Counted from the stretch's first letter, positions 43,457 through 53,473 are shown. The stretch: 64,000 nt of DNA from Cylindrotheca closterium (GCA_933822405.4 CAKOGP040001668.1:248001-312000); one strand, 5' to 3'. Made by a program: numbers and translations. The notes: generated from the letters alone by a model not told the origin.

Positions 43457-45251
43457 TTATTCCCATTCAATGGTGGCAGGAGGCTTGGAACTGATATCGT
43501 AACACAATCGGTTGATGCCCCTGACTTCGTTGATAACGCGGCTGCTCATCTTACCCATGACGTCATAAGGCAAATGATAAAAGTCGGCAGTCATGTAATC
43601 GGTAGTCTCCACACATCGCACACTGGCCACATTTTCGTAAGTACGACCGTCTCCCATGACACCAACAGACTTGACAGGAAGCAAGACAGTAAAGGCTTGG
43701 CCAATCTTGCGGTAGTGACCACTGTTCAACAATTCTTGAATGACAATGTCATCGGCCTCTTGGAGGATCTTGACACGTTCGCGGGTGACTTCTCCCAATA
43801 TACGAATGGCCAAGCCTGGACCAGGGAATGGATGTCTCCAGACACTGGCTTCATCAATTCCAAGAGCCATACCCAATTCTCGTACCTCATCCTTGAACAA
43901 TTCACGAAGGGGCTCGATCAATTTCAGATTCATGTTGGCGGGCAGTCCTCCAACATTGTGGTGGGTCTTGATAGTGGCAGATGGTCCCTTGTAGGAAATG
44001 GATTCAATAACATCAGGATACAAGGTTCCTTGAAGCAAGTATCCGCACTTCTTCCCCATGTCGGCTTCAATCTTGATGGCTTCCTCTTGGAAGACTTCAA
44101 TGAAGGTTCCCCCTATAATCTTTCGCTTCTTTTCAGGTTCAGTGACTCCCTTGAGCAGATCTAGGAAGCGGTCCGAGGCATCCACACATCGCAAATTGAC
44201 ACCACAATCTTCGCGCATTCTCTTGAGGACCTTTGTGGCCTCATCCTTTCGCAAGCACCCATTGTCCACCAAAATCGCGTGGAATCGATCACCAATTGCC
44301 CTGGTCATAAGAACAGCCGCAACAGTCGAGTCGACTCCACCACTAACGGCACCAATCACGTGACCCTCCCCAACCGTCTTGCGAACATCATCAATAAATT
44401 CTTGAGCATAGTCAGTCATGACCCAGTCAGGTTTGGCTCCGGCAATCTTGATGATAAAGTTTCCCAAAAGTTCCCTTCCCTTAGGAGAATGTGTCACCTC
44501 TGGGTGGAATTGAAGACCCCACATCCGCTTCTCCAAGTTTTCAATGGCAACAAATTCGGCGTTGTCGGTCGAACCTAATGACAACACGAATGAAAAATGG
44601 TCAGCAGAATTCTACCAAATCTCCAAAAATTCCCGACCCAACGCGACGCTAGATACATACCGACAGGCTTGAATCCCTCAGGAGTCTTTGTAAGCTTATC
44701 TCCATGGGACATCCACATTTGGAACTCCTCTGGCATACCATCCAAAAGCTGAGAATCGCATCCCTCAACACGTTTGACCATTGCCTTTCCATATTCATGC
44801 TTCAATCCTGGGGCCACGGTACCCCCAAAGACATGAGCTAACTCTTGCATACCATAGCAGATGCCCAAAACTGGAATATTGCGCTCTTCAATCAACTTCC
44901 ACACTTCAGGAGACACATGGGGCGAACCTTCGTCGTAAACACTGTTGGGACCGCCACTCAGAATGATTGCGGTCAACTCGTGTTGGGCCAGCTCTTCAAC
45001 CTTAACTAGACACGAATAAAGCTCACAGTAAACATGCAATTCACGGACTCGTCGAGCAATCAAGTGGGAATATTGGGATCCGAAATCCAAAATGGCAACT
45101 TGGGGTCTGAAGATCGACATCAATGAATGGAAAAGAAGGTGGCAGAATTAGAAGACGGATCGACCATTTTTCAAGCGATCCACAGTGAGAACACTCACCT
45201 TCCCAAGTTACCCAATTGAGTGGATTGTTTCAAATAAGTCTCCTCGGCCAT
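43457..45251 (-). CDS. guaA: GMP synthetase (glutamine-hydrolysing)
   Basis: Exons 45251-45199, 45106-44661 and 44574-43457; introns of 92 and 86 nt, GT-AG. 538 residues. It converts XMP to GMP using glutamine and ATP, the last step of guanine nucleotide synthesis. The N-terminal class I amidotransferase shows [10 protein letters not shown], the nucleophile in LGICYGMQE, and His/Glu in [11 protein letters not shown]. The ATP-pyrophosphatase loop is [12 protein letters not shown], and the C-terminal XMP-binding/dimer region contains [11 protein letters not shown]. The protein ends TIEWE like its homologues. The symbol follows bacterial usage. The start at 45251 (MAEETYLKQ) is preferred because exon 1 joins in frame to [10 protein letters not shown]. 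It is head to head with the Cys-rich secreted gene, 288 bp apart. Confidence 0.95.
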
Positions 45252-45539
45252 ATTGGTCGTGTGTTTGTGGAGGTGATGGGGGGAAGCAGAATTTGGATTG
45301 ATGTGTTGGGAAAACAAAAATGATCGATGACTGGCTTGGCTCGTCGACGGGAGGGGGGCAAGACGATAACAATCGAAGGAGTCCAAATCGTATCTTGTTC
45401 ATCGATTTTTATTTTGTTCTTTGACATCATATTGAGGTTGTCATCATCCGAACCCCGTCTTTCAACTAAGTGGTGTTCTCATAACGAACGCATCAAAAGC
45501 CAACAACAACAACAAAGAAACAGAAACGAACCAACAATC

Positions 45540-46163
45540 ATGAAAGCAGGAATCTCGGTCTCCATCTTCACTCTTCTGACATCATTCCTCTCCTCCGATG
45601 TTTCCGCCCAACTCCCTAGCCAAGACGATGAACAAAATTTGAGTACCCTCTTGCACTCTAAGACGCAAGCATGCAATGAAAACGGCATGGTCTCCGCTTG
45701 GTGTGACTCTTCCATGTCGGCCGTGGAATGTTTGATTCATCCCGAATCCAACGTCTACGCTTGCATGTGCACGGATCCATCCTCTTGTCCTGACGAGTGC
45801 ATCGAAACGACCGACGGAGACGAAAATTCCCGTCTCGTCAAAAAGAGTCACCATGGAATCATGTGCCATGGCATTCCCCAAGACGAACCTAACTATGTAC
45901 TAAAACACTCTGCCGATCAACTTCCATCTCTTCATCACTGCGAGAACAACGCCCTCGTTGCGAACTGGTGCAATGAAGTGGATTTTCCAGGAGTCAGTTG
46001 CTTGGTTCTGCCCGCTTTGGACGAGTATGTCTGTACCTGCATTGGGCGAACTGCTGCTTGTCCTAGCGAGTGCGTAAATGGTGAAACGGCAGATCGCAAA
46101 ACCCACAATGCGATTCGCTGTCGCGGAATTCCCGTCGATAGTCCAAATTATATTTTGGAATAA
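45540..46163 (+). CDS. Secreted protein with two 8-Cys repeats
   Basis: 207 residues, one exon; family not recognised. A signal peptide (MKAGISVSIFTLLTSF, cleaved near SAQ) precedes two tandem domains of about 75 residues. Each has eight cysteines in the same order: C-x-E-N, W-C, a C before L, a C-x-C pair (ACMC / CTC), CP-x-EC, then C-x-GIP. Each ends in NYVLK or NYILE. The near-identical spacing shows an internal duplication. Four disulphides per unit are likely. It could be a cell-wall or extracellular matrix component, or a small extracellular binder; nothing in the sequence decides. The adjacent divergent gene is GMP synthetase. Confidence 0.8.
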   Translation: MKAGISVSIFTLLTSFLSSDVSAQLPSQDDEQNLSTLLHSKTQACNENGMVSAWCDSSMSAVECLIHPESNVYACMCTDPSSCPDECIETTDGDENSRLVKKSHHGIMCHGIPQDEPNYVLKHSADQLPSLHHCENNALVANWCNEVDFPGVSCLVLPALDEYVCTCIGRTAACPSECVNGETADRKTHNAIRCRGIPVDSPNYILE

Positions 46164-46484
46164 AAAAGCGTGGTAGCAGTGGTAGTCTGCCAAGAAACTG
46201 ATGGACCATTATATATAAAAGGAAAGAAAAAATACAAATGGATTGTCGTAATACTGCCAGGAGAAACTTTGCCTAATTTATTAAAAATCACAAGATAGGT
46301 ATGAATTATGCCTTCAGAGCGCGGCCGATACCACAATCTCCTGCTTTGTGCACTGGAAGATAGGAATTCTATTGCTGTAACAAAGATTCAACGAAACAAA
46401 AGCATCCAGAATCATGATTCATGGTAAGACAACAAATTATTGATAGACAGTATTTGAACGTTTTATCTGCAAACTATCGGCACC
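46164..46484. other. Intergenic
   Basis: 321 bp, AT-rich. Nothing recognised apart from the tRNA that follows. Confidence 0.35.
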
Positions 46485-46556
46485 GTCGGTTTGGTCTAGA
46501 GGTATGATTCCTGCTTTGGGTGCAGGAGGTCCCGGGTTCGATTCCCGGAACCGACC
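46485..46556 (+). tRNA. tRNA-Pro (UGG)
   Basis: 72 nt and, by my reading, identical to the copies at 34441 and 40895. Anticodon TGG in loop TTTGGGT; a TTTTT run follows directly. The upstream and downstream flanks are not shared with the other copies beyond a few bases. Confidence 0.95.
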
Positions 46557-46690
46557 TTTTTGCCTGGATTATCTATCCATCCATCCACGCACTCCCTCAT
46601 TTTTCTTCAACGTAATCATTGTTGCACGCCAAACAAGAAATCATTCAAGAAGGCCAAAACGAATTATTCAGCAAATTCTTGAAACACCAC

Positions 46691-47773
46691 ATGGATACCA
46701 AAAATGCAACTACTCCAAAACCTTACGAAAACAAGAACACAACAATCAAAGTTGCGATCATCGGAGCTGGGTTTGCTGGGTTGACCCTAGCCAACTACTT
46801 GAATCATTATCATCATGAAGGTCAACAAAATAGCGATAGTCAATCATCATCAAAGAGTAAAAATGAAATTCAATACGAGTGTCTAGTGCTGGAATCCAAA
46901 GAGCAGCCGATTTCCATTGTCGGAACCTTTCGATTGCCGCTGCATATTTCCACAGACGTCTTGGAGCCAATCCAAAGGATGCGTCCTCGAGCTGCTGCTG
47001 CTGCTGCCACCAGTAACAACAATGACAACAAAAATCAGGATTTTACCAGTCTCCCTAACATGACGCAAGAGAGTGTGGATGAGGATTCATCATTGGGAGT
47101 CAAGAAATGGCTCATTTCCCGTCCCGAGCTGTTGAAATGGTTGCGCATTAATGTTCCAATTCGGTATTCCGCCAGAGTGGAAGCAGTCCGAAGAGGAGCG
47201 GTGTCAGTAGCATCCAGTGATAAGAATTGTTCTAGTTCGAAGGGGGGTGACGATGATAGGCACTCCTACTATGTATCCATACGATCTGGTAGTACAGGAG
47301 AGCTATCGGAAGTGGGACCTTTTGATATGGTGGTGGTCGCTTCGGGTTTCTCCCTTTCACCACGAAATGGCTCCAATGATGATTGGAAATTGGATTGCAC
47401 GGCCATTGTGGGCGATGTGCGATGTTCCAAGCATGCCTGGTGGGATGTACTTGGCCTGACGCGGATTCAAAAGGGAGGAGCTATGGCCATGATGGATGCA
47501 ATGGAATTGGCCAAACGTATCGTCGTTGGGTACGATAAAGGAACACCAGTACTGCCAGTACTACCAGACGACAACGACAAAAGAGGAGAATCCATCAGCA
47601 TTTCGAGCATGTGGTTGGAACAATACTCCCCCCAGTGGAGGCAACTGGAACAACGAAAACAAAAACAAAGACGTAGGCTGCTACAATTCGTTGCAATACT
47701 CTTGCTACTACTGCTTTTGCTCGTTCGCAGCGACTTATTGGATCCGAAAGAGCAAGAAGCTTCTGAATTGTAA
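46691..47773 (+). CDS. FAD/NAD(P)-binding oxidoreductase-like protein with C-terminal membrane anchor
   Basis: 360 residues from the first ATG in the frame (46691, MDTKNATT). A dinucleotide-binding motif VAIIGAGFAGLTLANYL follows at about residues 23-39. Later parts fit a flavin monooxygenase fold: ISRPELLKWL, then VVVASGF, then a GDVRCSKHAWWDVLGL segment and GGAMAMMDAMELAKRI, which takes the place of the usual GDAAH motif. The protein is shorter than typical flavin monooxygenases and several linkers are Ser/Asn-rich. A hydrophobic Leu run (LLQFVAILLLLLLLLV, about 333-350) with basic residues before it makes a tail anchor. Substrate unknown; catalytic competence is not certain. Confidence 0.75.
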   Translation: MDTKNATTPKPYENKNTTIKVAIIGAGFAGLTLANYLNHYHHEGQQNSDSQSSSKSKNEIQYECLVLESKEQPISIVGTFRLPLHISTDVLEPIQRMRPRAAAAAATSNNNDNKNQDFTSLPNMTQESVDEDSSLGVKKWLISRPELLKWLRINVPIRYSARVEAVRRGAVSVASSDKNCSSSKGGDDDRHSYYVSIRSGSTGELSEVGPFDMVVVASGFSLSPRNGSNDDWKLDCTAIVGDVRCSKHAWWDVLGLTRIQKGGAMAMMDAMELAKRIVVGYDKGTPVLPVLPDDNDKRGESISISSMWLEQYSPQWRQLEQRKQKQRRRLLQFVAILLLLLLLLVRSDLLDPKEQEASEL

Positions 47774-47970
47774 TACTTTAATTAGTAGTACTGTAGTGGT
47801 TCCGATAGAATAGTCAACAGATGACGCAGACCTTATTACTGTATTCCAAAAGACTCCTGGGAATACTTTAGTCCCTTTCCGTGTCAAAGCACACTTTGGA
47901 CATCTTCGTCATTACACCTTCTCGAACAACAGCTGTCGAATAATACAGCAAAACAAAGTACTCTTCGATC

Positions 47971-49497
47971 ATGGCAGATTCGTCAAAATCAGGCCTATCG
48001 AAATTAAAGGGCATTTCAATAAAGCCTAGCCTCGCTTGGTGCTTTGTCTTCTTCCCTGCCTTGTGGTACTATGGATTGACTCGATTGCACTCTCTTGGCC
48101 TCTTCTCCTCTTCCTCCTTTGGTACCGCTATGGAAACATCTCTTGTGGGTGTTTTCGACTGTCAAAAGCTAAAGGATGCTTCGATAGTTTACTACAATCA
48201 TCGAAACTGCGAGGAATTGTCAAATAACCCAGCAGGAGTCCCTCTCAAGTATCCCCTTTACTTGGTCCGAGATGATTTTCGCAATGTGGTGGCTACCACT
48301 TGGAAGCATGACGAAGAACTTGGGCGTGGATTTTTGCTGATAAGTACCAGCTATGGTTCAGGGAAAATATGGCAATGGGAAACAGGTGGAGGTCCTATAC
48401 CGATTGGAAAAACATTGTCCATGATTCGTTCCGGATGCCGGTCCAACATTGTAAAAAATTGCACAACAGACCCAGCGGTTGGTAGTGGCGGAATCGTTGT
48501 GGATACCCTTCATGAACCACCACGGCTCATCGTTGCTGAGTGGGGAGAAGGACGTATCGTGAGATTGGAAGAAAATGGAGCTCGCACACCGCTCATCATT
48601 CAAATACCAGTGGACCAGCCAAACGTGGCAGTTTCAGCGGAAGTTGTTGAAAGTGACGAGAATGAAGAGTCGACCCACACAGAAATGGAAACAGAGTCTT
48701 CTCCTTCGACTCGTCGCTTGGAACGTCCATATAAATTACTCTTGACTCCCTTTGCTGACTTGTTGGTTCTAGACAATGATTCCAGCAACAACAGTGATGG
48801 TGATGACTTTTTGTGGCACTTGCCACAAATTCATAAGATCCCAGGATTGGAATCCTTGCCGGCCAGCCGCAAGGCCCATGCTTGGGATCGTTTGAATTAC
48901 AACTCGAGCAATCATCATAAAAAAGGGATTACCATGGGTACCGTGTCGACATCGTCGCATGGTGCAACAACGACAGCTCCCACCAGTGCACCAGAGGATG
49001 ATGGCATGCCACAAAAAATCTTGCAATCGTCGCAGTTGGGTGGAATGGCACTAGTACCCAAGAATTGGTTGCAAATTTACGTCACCATGAAACAAGGAGA
49101 TTCAGTGGTGGTTATCACCCTAGCTCTGGATGAGGAAGACGGTGAGGATGAAAATGACGACGATGATGATGTGGTAGCAGAACAGCAAACCAAGGCCACA
49201 TCCAAATCAGAGCGACAGAGCTCCATCTATCTCGACTACAGTCAACATGCTAGTAAGCCTGGTCCCATTGAAGTGGATGAAGAGGGAAATTTGTATTTGG
49301 TCGTTGACGATGGAATCTTGATGGTGTCACCGACTGGTGGCATTTTGGGCAAGATATCAATACCCGACCTGTCATTTGTCGACATGACATTGGGAGAGGA
49401 TCGATTCTTGTATCTCACAACAGAGACCAAGCTATATCGGCTACGAGTACAGAACAAGAACTTGAGTGTCCCAACAGATATGGTAAAGCAGAAATAA
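47971..49497 (+). CDS. Membrane-anchored SMP-30/beta-propeller-like protein
   Basis: 508 residues, one exon. The short basic N-terminus is followed by a hydrophobic helix (about residues 20-42, LAWCFVFFPALWYYGL), a type II signal anchor. The rest resembles SMP-30/gluconolactonase or six-bladed propeller proteins: YGSGKIWQWETGG, GGIVVDTLHEPPRLIVAEWG with EGRIVRLEENG, PGPIEVDEEGNLYLVVDDG, ILMVSPTGGILGKISIP and RFLYLTTETKLYRL. Two insertions are low complexity: acidic near 223-245 (TEMETESSPSTRR) and Glu/Asp-rich near 389-402. Catalytic metal residues were not placed with confidence. A related role is strictosidine-synthase-like or lactonase chemistry, but this is a fold-level call only. Confidence 0.65.
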   Translation: MADSSKSGLSKLKGISIKPSLAWCFVFFPALWYYGLTRLHSLGLFSSSSFGTAMETSLVGVFDCQKLKDASIVYYNHRNCEELSNNPAGVPLKYPLYLVRDDFRNVVATTWKHDEELGRGFLLISTSYGSGKIWQWETGGGPIPIGKTLSMIRSGCRSNIVKNCTTDPAVGSGGIVVDTLHEPPRLIVAEWGEGRIVRLEENGARTPLIIQIPVDQPNVAVSAEVVESDENEESTHTEMETESSPSTRRLERPYKLLLTPFADLLVLDNDSSNNSDGDDFLWHLPQIHKIPGLESLPASRKAHAWDRLNYNSSNHHKKGITMGTVSTSSHGATTTAPTSAPEDDGMPQKILQSSQLGGMALVPKNWLQIYVTMKQGDSVVVITLALDEEDGEDENDDDDDVVAEQQTKATSKSERQSSIYLDYSQHASKPGPIEVDEEGNLYLVVDDGILMVSPTGGILGKISIPDLSFVDMTLGEDRFLYLTTETKLYRLRVQNKNLSVPTDMVKQK

Positions 49498-49570
49498 TTG
49501 CAAAACAAAATATGGAAAGTGCTAGAGTTGTTGTGCTGCCCCAATTCTCAGCTCTTCAATACCACAGGGT

Positions 49571-51778
49571 TTACAGTGGCTGAATGTCCAAAACAGAATC
49601 CCCGATCTTGATTATATCGTTGATGAATGCCCTCCCTTTGTTGACTGTGTTGCGGTTGACTGTAGTTCTACCCTTGGACTTATCAGTAATCGAAACCGTG
49701 ACGAGCTTCTTGGCAACATTCAAGTCGATTCGCAAATGCGTAGCCTTGAGACTCTTGTCCTTCTTCAGCTTGATCACAGTGCCCACACTTGAGGTTGGAT
49801 TCTGACCAATGATAAAAGTCTCGTCACCTCCACTCTCCAGGGCATACGATTCACCCTTGTGAGGTCCTTCGGTTACTACTAGCTGAAGACCTCGTCTCTT
49901 GAGACCAGCCTTTGGTTTCGAGTTTGTAGAGGACGGGCTCAATTCAATTACTTCTTCAGGCTCTGGCGTCGATTTAGTTGACGATCTTGATGCTCTGGTG
50001 CTTCTTGCCGATCGGGATGCCCGTCCAGCAATTGCTGTGGGCTTCACTACCTCTTTTGTCGCGCTTGGATCGAGCTTCTTTATGGTGAGCTCGGATTCTC
50101 CGATTCGGACACTTTGGCCAGTGAAGATACGGTAGTCCTTGCCGCTTCGTATCTTTTCCTGTCCAACGAAAGTGCCACTATCTGACTTCAGATCAACGAC
50201 TCGGACAGCTGTCAACTTCTTGGTCACTGCTAGTTCCAGTTGAATGTGAGAATCTTCAACTTTGTCATCATCGGAAAGAGCAAAAACAGTCTCGCCAGTA
50301 GCCGATAGTGGATTTCTACCAATTACAATCTTGTCGGTTTGCCCCTTGATCATGTTGAAGCTTCTCCCTTTGTGGGGCCCAGCGTCGACAAGAACAGTAA
50401 CACCTCTCGCAGCTGCAGACTTGGCAGCAGGCTTTCTAGGCTCTTCATTTTCATCAACGGTGGCCTCCCAGTCCATCGTTGCAGTTCCAAACGAATCATC
50501 GTCACTTTCGTCTCTTGGAGTCGCATAGTGGGGCTCTGGCTGGGCATCGGTCCAATCTTGACTGCAGTCAATGAAAATTTCCTCTTCGGCATCCATGGTG
50601 GAGCTTTCATCTCGAGCCATCTTCGACGGACTTTCGACAACCTGTACTTCGTCATCGTCATCATTTGACGATGATGCTCTCTTTTGAGCGCGAGTTCGTC
50701 TTGATGAAGTACCTGCGGTTGCAGTGCGCAATGGAGTCTTTTTGTTGGATGCTCGCACCTTTGTTGCTGGAGCAGGGGCCTTGGCAGATCTTGAAATCTT
50801 GAGCTTGGACAAGATCTGTATAAGGCTCTCGTAGTTTGGGGTTTTCTTGAAGGTGTAATTTCGCACTTCGTCCATGTACTCGGAAACGATCTTCACGACT
50901 GCTTTGCTTCCGAGCTGTTGGAAAAAGATTGAGTTCGGATCATTCATGTTCTCTTCCTTCATTCTGCCGATGGCTTCGTCCGAGGTGCCACTAGACCATG
51001 GCAGTTGGAGCGATGGATCTCCTGCGACAATTTTCATAATCAACTCGGCAATAACATATCCGATCGATTCGAAATCATCTCGGCGACTTGGAGTCTGTCC
51101 ATCGTGAACGTTCATTGAAGCATACAACGGAGTTCCAGCAAGCCCGCTAGTTCCTTCATTCTCTCTGTGCGATTCCATGCTCTTCCATGGTTTTACTAGA
51201 GCCAAATCTAGTAGTCGAATCCGAGAAGCTAATTTCTGAGCATCCGTGGAGCCCTTGCCCTTGTCGCAAGTTAGCATAAAATTGTCTGGTTTGATATCCA
51301 CCACTACTTGCTTGCGCTCTTGGACGGCCTGAATACACTCTACTAGTTTCACTGCAATTGGTCCAAAATCAATTGATGTTCCCTTTGTTCTGAGTAGCGC
51401 TGGAACGATGTTAGACAGTTCGTAATCCATCTTCTCCAAAATCATAAATTTGAAGCCGCCAGCTTCGCCTTGCGAGGGAGGTTCATTTTTGGAGAATGGC
51501 ATCCTGGGTACATGGGTTCCTCGAATGTCTGGGAGGATATTGGAGTAAACAAGATGTTCAAAATGAAGTAGTCTGGCATTGATTTCCCCCTCCGAGTTTT
51601 GCTTCTTCGTTTTCTTGGTTGGAACTGGGACAACCTTGACTGCATATTCTGTGAGATTGCCATCAATTGTTTCTAGACTGTAAACAGTGGCACAAGCGCC
51701 ACTTCCGAGCTTCTTCCCAATCTTCCATTTTGCCTTGGGTCCTTTTAGGATCTCAACTCCTTTTGCAGACGGTGCCAT
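49571..51778 (-). CDS. CK1/VRK-type protein kinase with two C-terminal FHA domains
   Basis: 735 residues from the ATG at 51778. Residues about 15-310 form a kinase of the CK1/VRK group: Gly loop LGSGACATVYSL, lysine in YAVKVVP, catalytic VVDIKPDNFMLT (the HRD Arg is replaced), and metal motif RLLDLALVKPW in which DFG reads DLA. The APE region reads GLAGTPLYAS. A basic/Ser linker with acidic patches follows. FHA domain 1 (about 465-570) has IVIGRNP and SHIQLELAV. FHA domain 2 (about 633-735) is a diverged copy with FIIGQNP and ATHLRIDL. The two FHA domains share GPHKGxSxxxxxG, so they arose by duplication. FHA domains bind phosphothreonine; a nuclear DNA-damage or cell-cycle role is an inference. 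Confidence 0.85.
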   Translation of the reverse strand: MAPSAKGVEILKGPKAKWKIGKKLGSGACATVYSLETIDGNLTEYAVKVVPVPTKKTKKQNSEGEINARLLHFEHLVYSNILPDIRGTHVPRMPFSKNEPPSQGEAGGFKFMILEKMDYELSNIVPALLRTKGTSIDFGPIAVKLVECIQAVQERKQVVVDIKPDNFMLTCDKGKGSTDAQKLASRIRLLDLALVKPWKSMESHRENEGTSGLAGTPLYASMNVHDGQTPSRRDDFESIGYVIAELIMKIVAGDPSLQLPWSSGTSDEAIGRMKEENMNDPNSIFFQQLGSKAVVKIVSEYMDEVRNYTFKKTPNYESLIQILSKLKISRSAKAPAPATKVRASNKKTPLRTATAGTSSRRTRAQKRASSSNDDDDEVQVVESPSKMARDESSTMDAEEEIFIDCSQDWTDAQPEPHYATPRDESDDDSFGTATMDWEATVDENEEPRKPAAKSAAARGVTVLVDAGPHKGRSFNMIKGQTDKIVIGRNPLSATGETVFALSDDDKVEDSHIQLELAVTKKLTAVRVVDLKSDSGTFVGQEKIRSGKDYRIFTGQSVRIGESELTIKKLDPSATKEVVKPTAIAGRASRSARSTRASRSSTKSTPEPEEVIELSPSSTNSKPKAGLKRRGLQLVVTEGPHKGESYALESGGDETFIIGQNPTSSVGTVIKLKKDKSLKATHLRIDLNVAKKLVTVSITDKSKGRTTVNRNTVNKGRAFINDIIKIGDSVLDIQPL

Positions 51779-52237
51779 TGTCGTTTGCAATGCGATATGT
51801 TGCAATGCTGCCAATGAAGTTTGGATGGGATTGATTGATTCGATAAAGCAGAACCGTTTTGATTTTTGGGTTTTGAAGCATTTGAAAAAACGGCTGTTGG
51901 ACTAGTTTGACTTCTTCAATCTCAAACAGTCAATCAATCGATCAATCGGATCATTCATTCATTCATTCAGTCAACTTTTCATTTTTCAGTGCGTGACGAC
52001 TGACTCGTCACTCAACATATCGCATCATTTATTCGGAACGTTGCATGTATCAACCCCCACAAAACAAAACCACAAGAGATCGCCATCCAGGATGTGACCA
52101 GATGGATATTTTCTTTTTGCAATTTTGCATTGAAAGATCTATACAGTACTTTTTTCGTCACACAAACTCAAATCCAACCAAACGCTAACAACAGAACCAT
52201 GCCCGGCACAATTAGAGTAGACTTCCAAGCCACATAG
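51779..52237. promoter_or_regulatory. Upstream region of kinase-FHA gene
   Basis: 459 bp. It contains TCAATCGATCAATCG and CATTC repeats at about 51930-51970. No gene seen before the small frame at 52238. Confidence 0.35.
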
Positions 52238-52417
52238 ATGGTTCGGCAACAAAGTTCAGTCCGCTTGTCACAGAATGAGGTTTTCGTGATGCCTAGTCTG
52301 GATGAATACTCGGAACAGGAAATTCGGGACTATTGGATTTCGACTATGGACAAGAGATGGTGGCCAACAACCAGAAGGAAGGAATCAGAGCGGTCAGTGA
52401 ATATAATCATGCAATGA
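52238..52417 (+). pseudogene. Short open frame resembling N-terminal motif of a diatom family (fragment or small gene)
   Basis: 59-residue ATG-stop frame. It reads VRLSQNEVFVMPSLDEYSEQ then EIRDYWISTMDKRWW. The pattern V-R-x-S, then V at +6, P-S-L-x-x-Y-[ST]-x-x-E-I-x-x-x-W, is one I know as an N-terminal motif of many diatom hypothetical proteins (from memory, unverified). The full-length family members are much longer, so this could be a degraded copy, a first exon, or a short gene. A possible donor (CGGTCAGTG) near the end would allow splicing. No other supporting sequence is visible within 250 bp. Confidence 0.4.
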
Positions 52418-52654
52418 TACACTAGATTATATTCCATTTGCTATCAGATTGTGTATTATACTATATTCGCTACATTTACCATATCCTTCAATAAGATACT
52501 TTGCATCATGACTGGTACTTTTTCGCTCCGTTTGATCGTTCATTCGTTCGTTCCACCAGCATTCATGCAAAAAAGTCTACCACTGGCTATTGGAGGAGCA
52601 AAAGATCTTGATGCGCCCTCTTGCGACGGAAACACAGCTAAGATATACCAGCCA
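52418..52654. other. Intergenic
   Basis: 237 bp, AT-rich, nothing recognised. Confidence 0.3.
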
Positions 52655-53473
52655 TTATACTCTTCTAGCAATCTCAGCTGCAAGCGCGGAACCTCCTCGG
52701 ACAAGTGATGTCCACGGCTGCACCCAAAAGGCGTCGATGCCTGGATTGTCTTGATTTAGTAATCGACGGGCGGCATCTTCCTTGTGGTGCACTTCATCTT
52801 CACAGCAAGATTCTAGTAGCTTCACCAAGTCCGGACATGCATTTTGCTTCTTTAATGGAACTATCTGGTCTTGAAAGTGTTCTTCCACAAAGGTTTCCAC
52901 TGCTTCTACCGTCACATACAACGCTCGGCTACCTCCCAATAGCGTCGGAAAGAAACCCAACGTAAAGCCAGCTAATCTCCATATTGGTAGCAATTTGGTT
53001 CGCTTTCCATCAGGCACGATATACTCAAACATTTGCAAATGAGAGGCTTCATTGGCCATGTGCGACTGACAGAATTCCAACACGTCATCGTTGATGGGTC
53101 GGATCGACAAGGCCGCTAGGGCGCCCTTGTAAATATGAACTGCCCCAGTCTCCCCCGCAAAATTGGAACTCAGCTCCTTATCCAGCCAATGCCAATTCGC
53201 GGATGGTTTGAGATACTCGCGTCGACCATCATGGTAGGTAAAGCAGCAATATCTCGCGTTCGTGGTAGATCCTTTGGGAGATGCTGCTTCAGAAATCAGC
53301 CAGTAATTCATGATTTCATTTCGAATATTGTCAAAGTCAAACTTGATGGTTGCCGAAGATGATGGAGAGGAGGAGGCAGTTGTCGATAGAGCCCCTCGCA
53401 TTGCATATGCCTTTCGATGACGCATGTGACCTCCAGCCGATTGCATTTGTCGAAATGTTCCAGGAGAAAGCAT
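52655..53473 (-). CDS. COQ7/CLK-1-type di-iron hydroxylase
   Basis: 272 residues from the ATG at 53473. COQ7 hydroxylates demethoxyubiquinone, the penultimate step in ubiquinone synthesis, on the inner mitochondrial membrane. Di-iron ligands fit: E108 in FAGETGAVHIYKG, E142 and H145 in NEASHLQMF, the glutamates in VEAVETFVEEHF, and E227/H230 in CEDEVHHKEDA. The N-terminal 40 residues are basic and Ser/Ala-rich, fitting a mitochondrial presequence. About 55 residues before the first ligand form an extra segment (FDFDNIRNEIMNYWL, CCFTYHDGRREYLKP) not usual in bacterial COQ7. The Gly/Phe membrane-dipping helix is GFTLGFFPTLLGG. Confidence 0.85.
   Translation of the reverse strand: MLSPGTFRQMQSAGGHMRHRKAYAMRGALSTTASSSPSSSATIKFDFDNIRNEIMNYWLISEAASPKGSTTNARYCCFTYHDGRREYLKPSANWHWLDKELSSNFAGETGAVHIYKGALAALSIRPINDDVLEFCQSHMANEASHLQMFEYIVPDGKRTKLLPIWRLAGFTLGFFPTLLGGSRALYVTVEAVETFVEEHFQDQIVPLKKQNACPDLVKLLESCCEDEVHHKEDAARRLLNQDNPGIDAFWVQPWTSLVRGGSALAAEIARRV

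Noticed and set aside
43406..44164. 252-codon plus-strand frame across GMP synthetase
   Set aside because: GMP synthetase on the minus strand is unmistakable and covers the region; the plus frame has no match.
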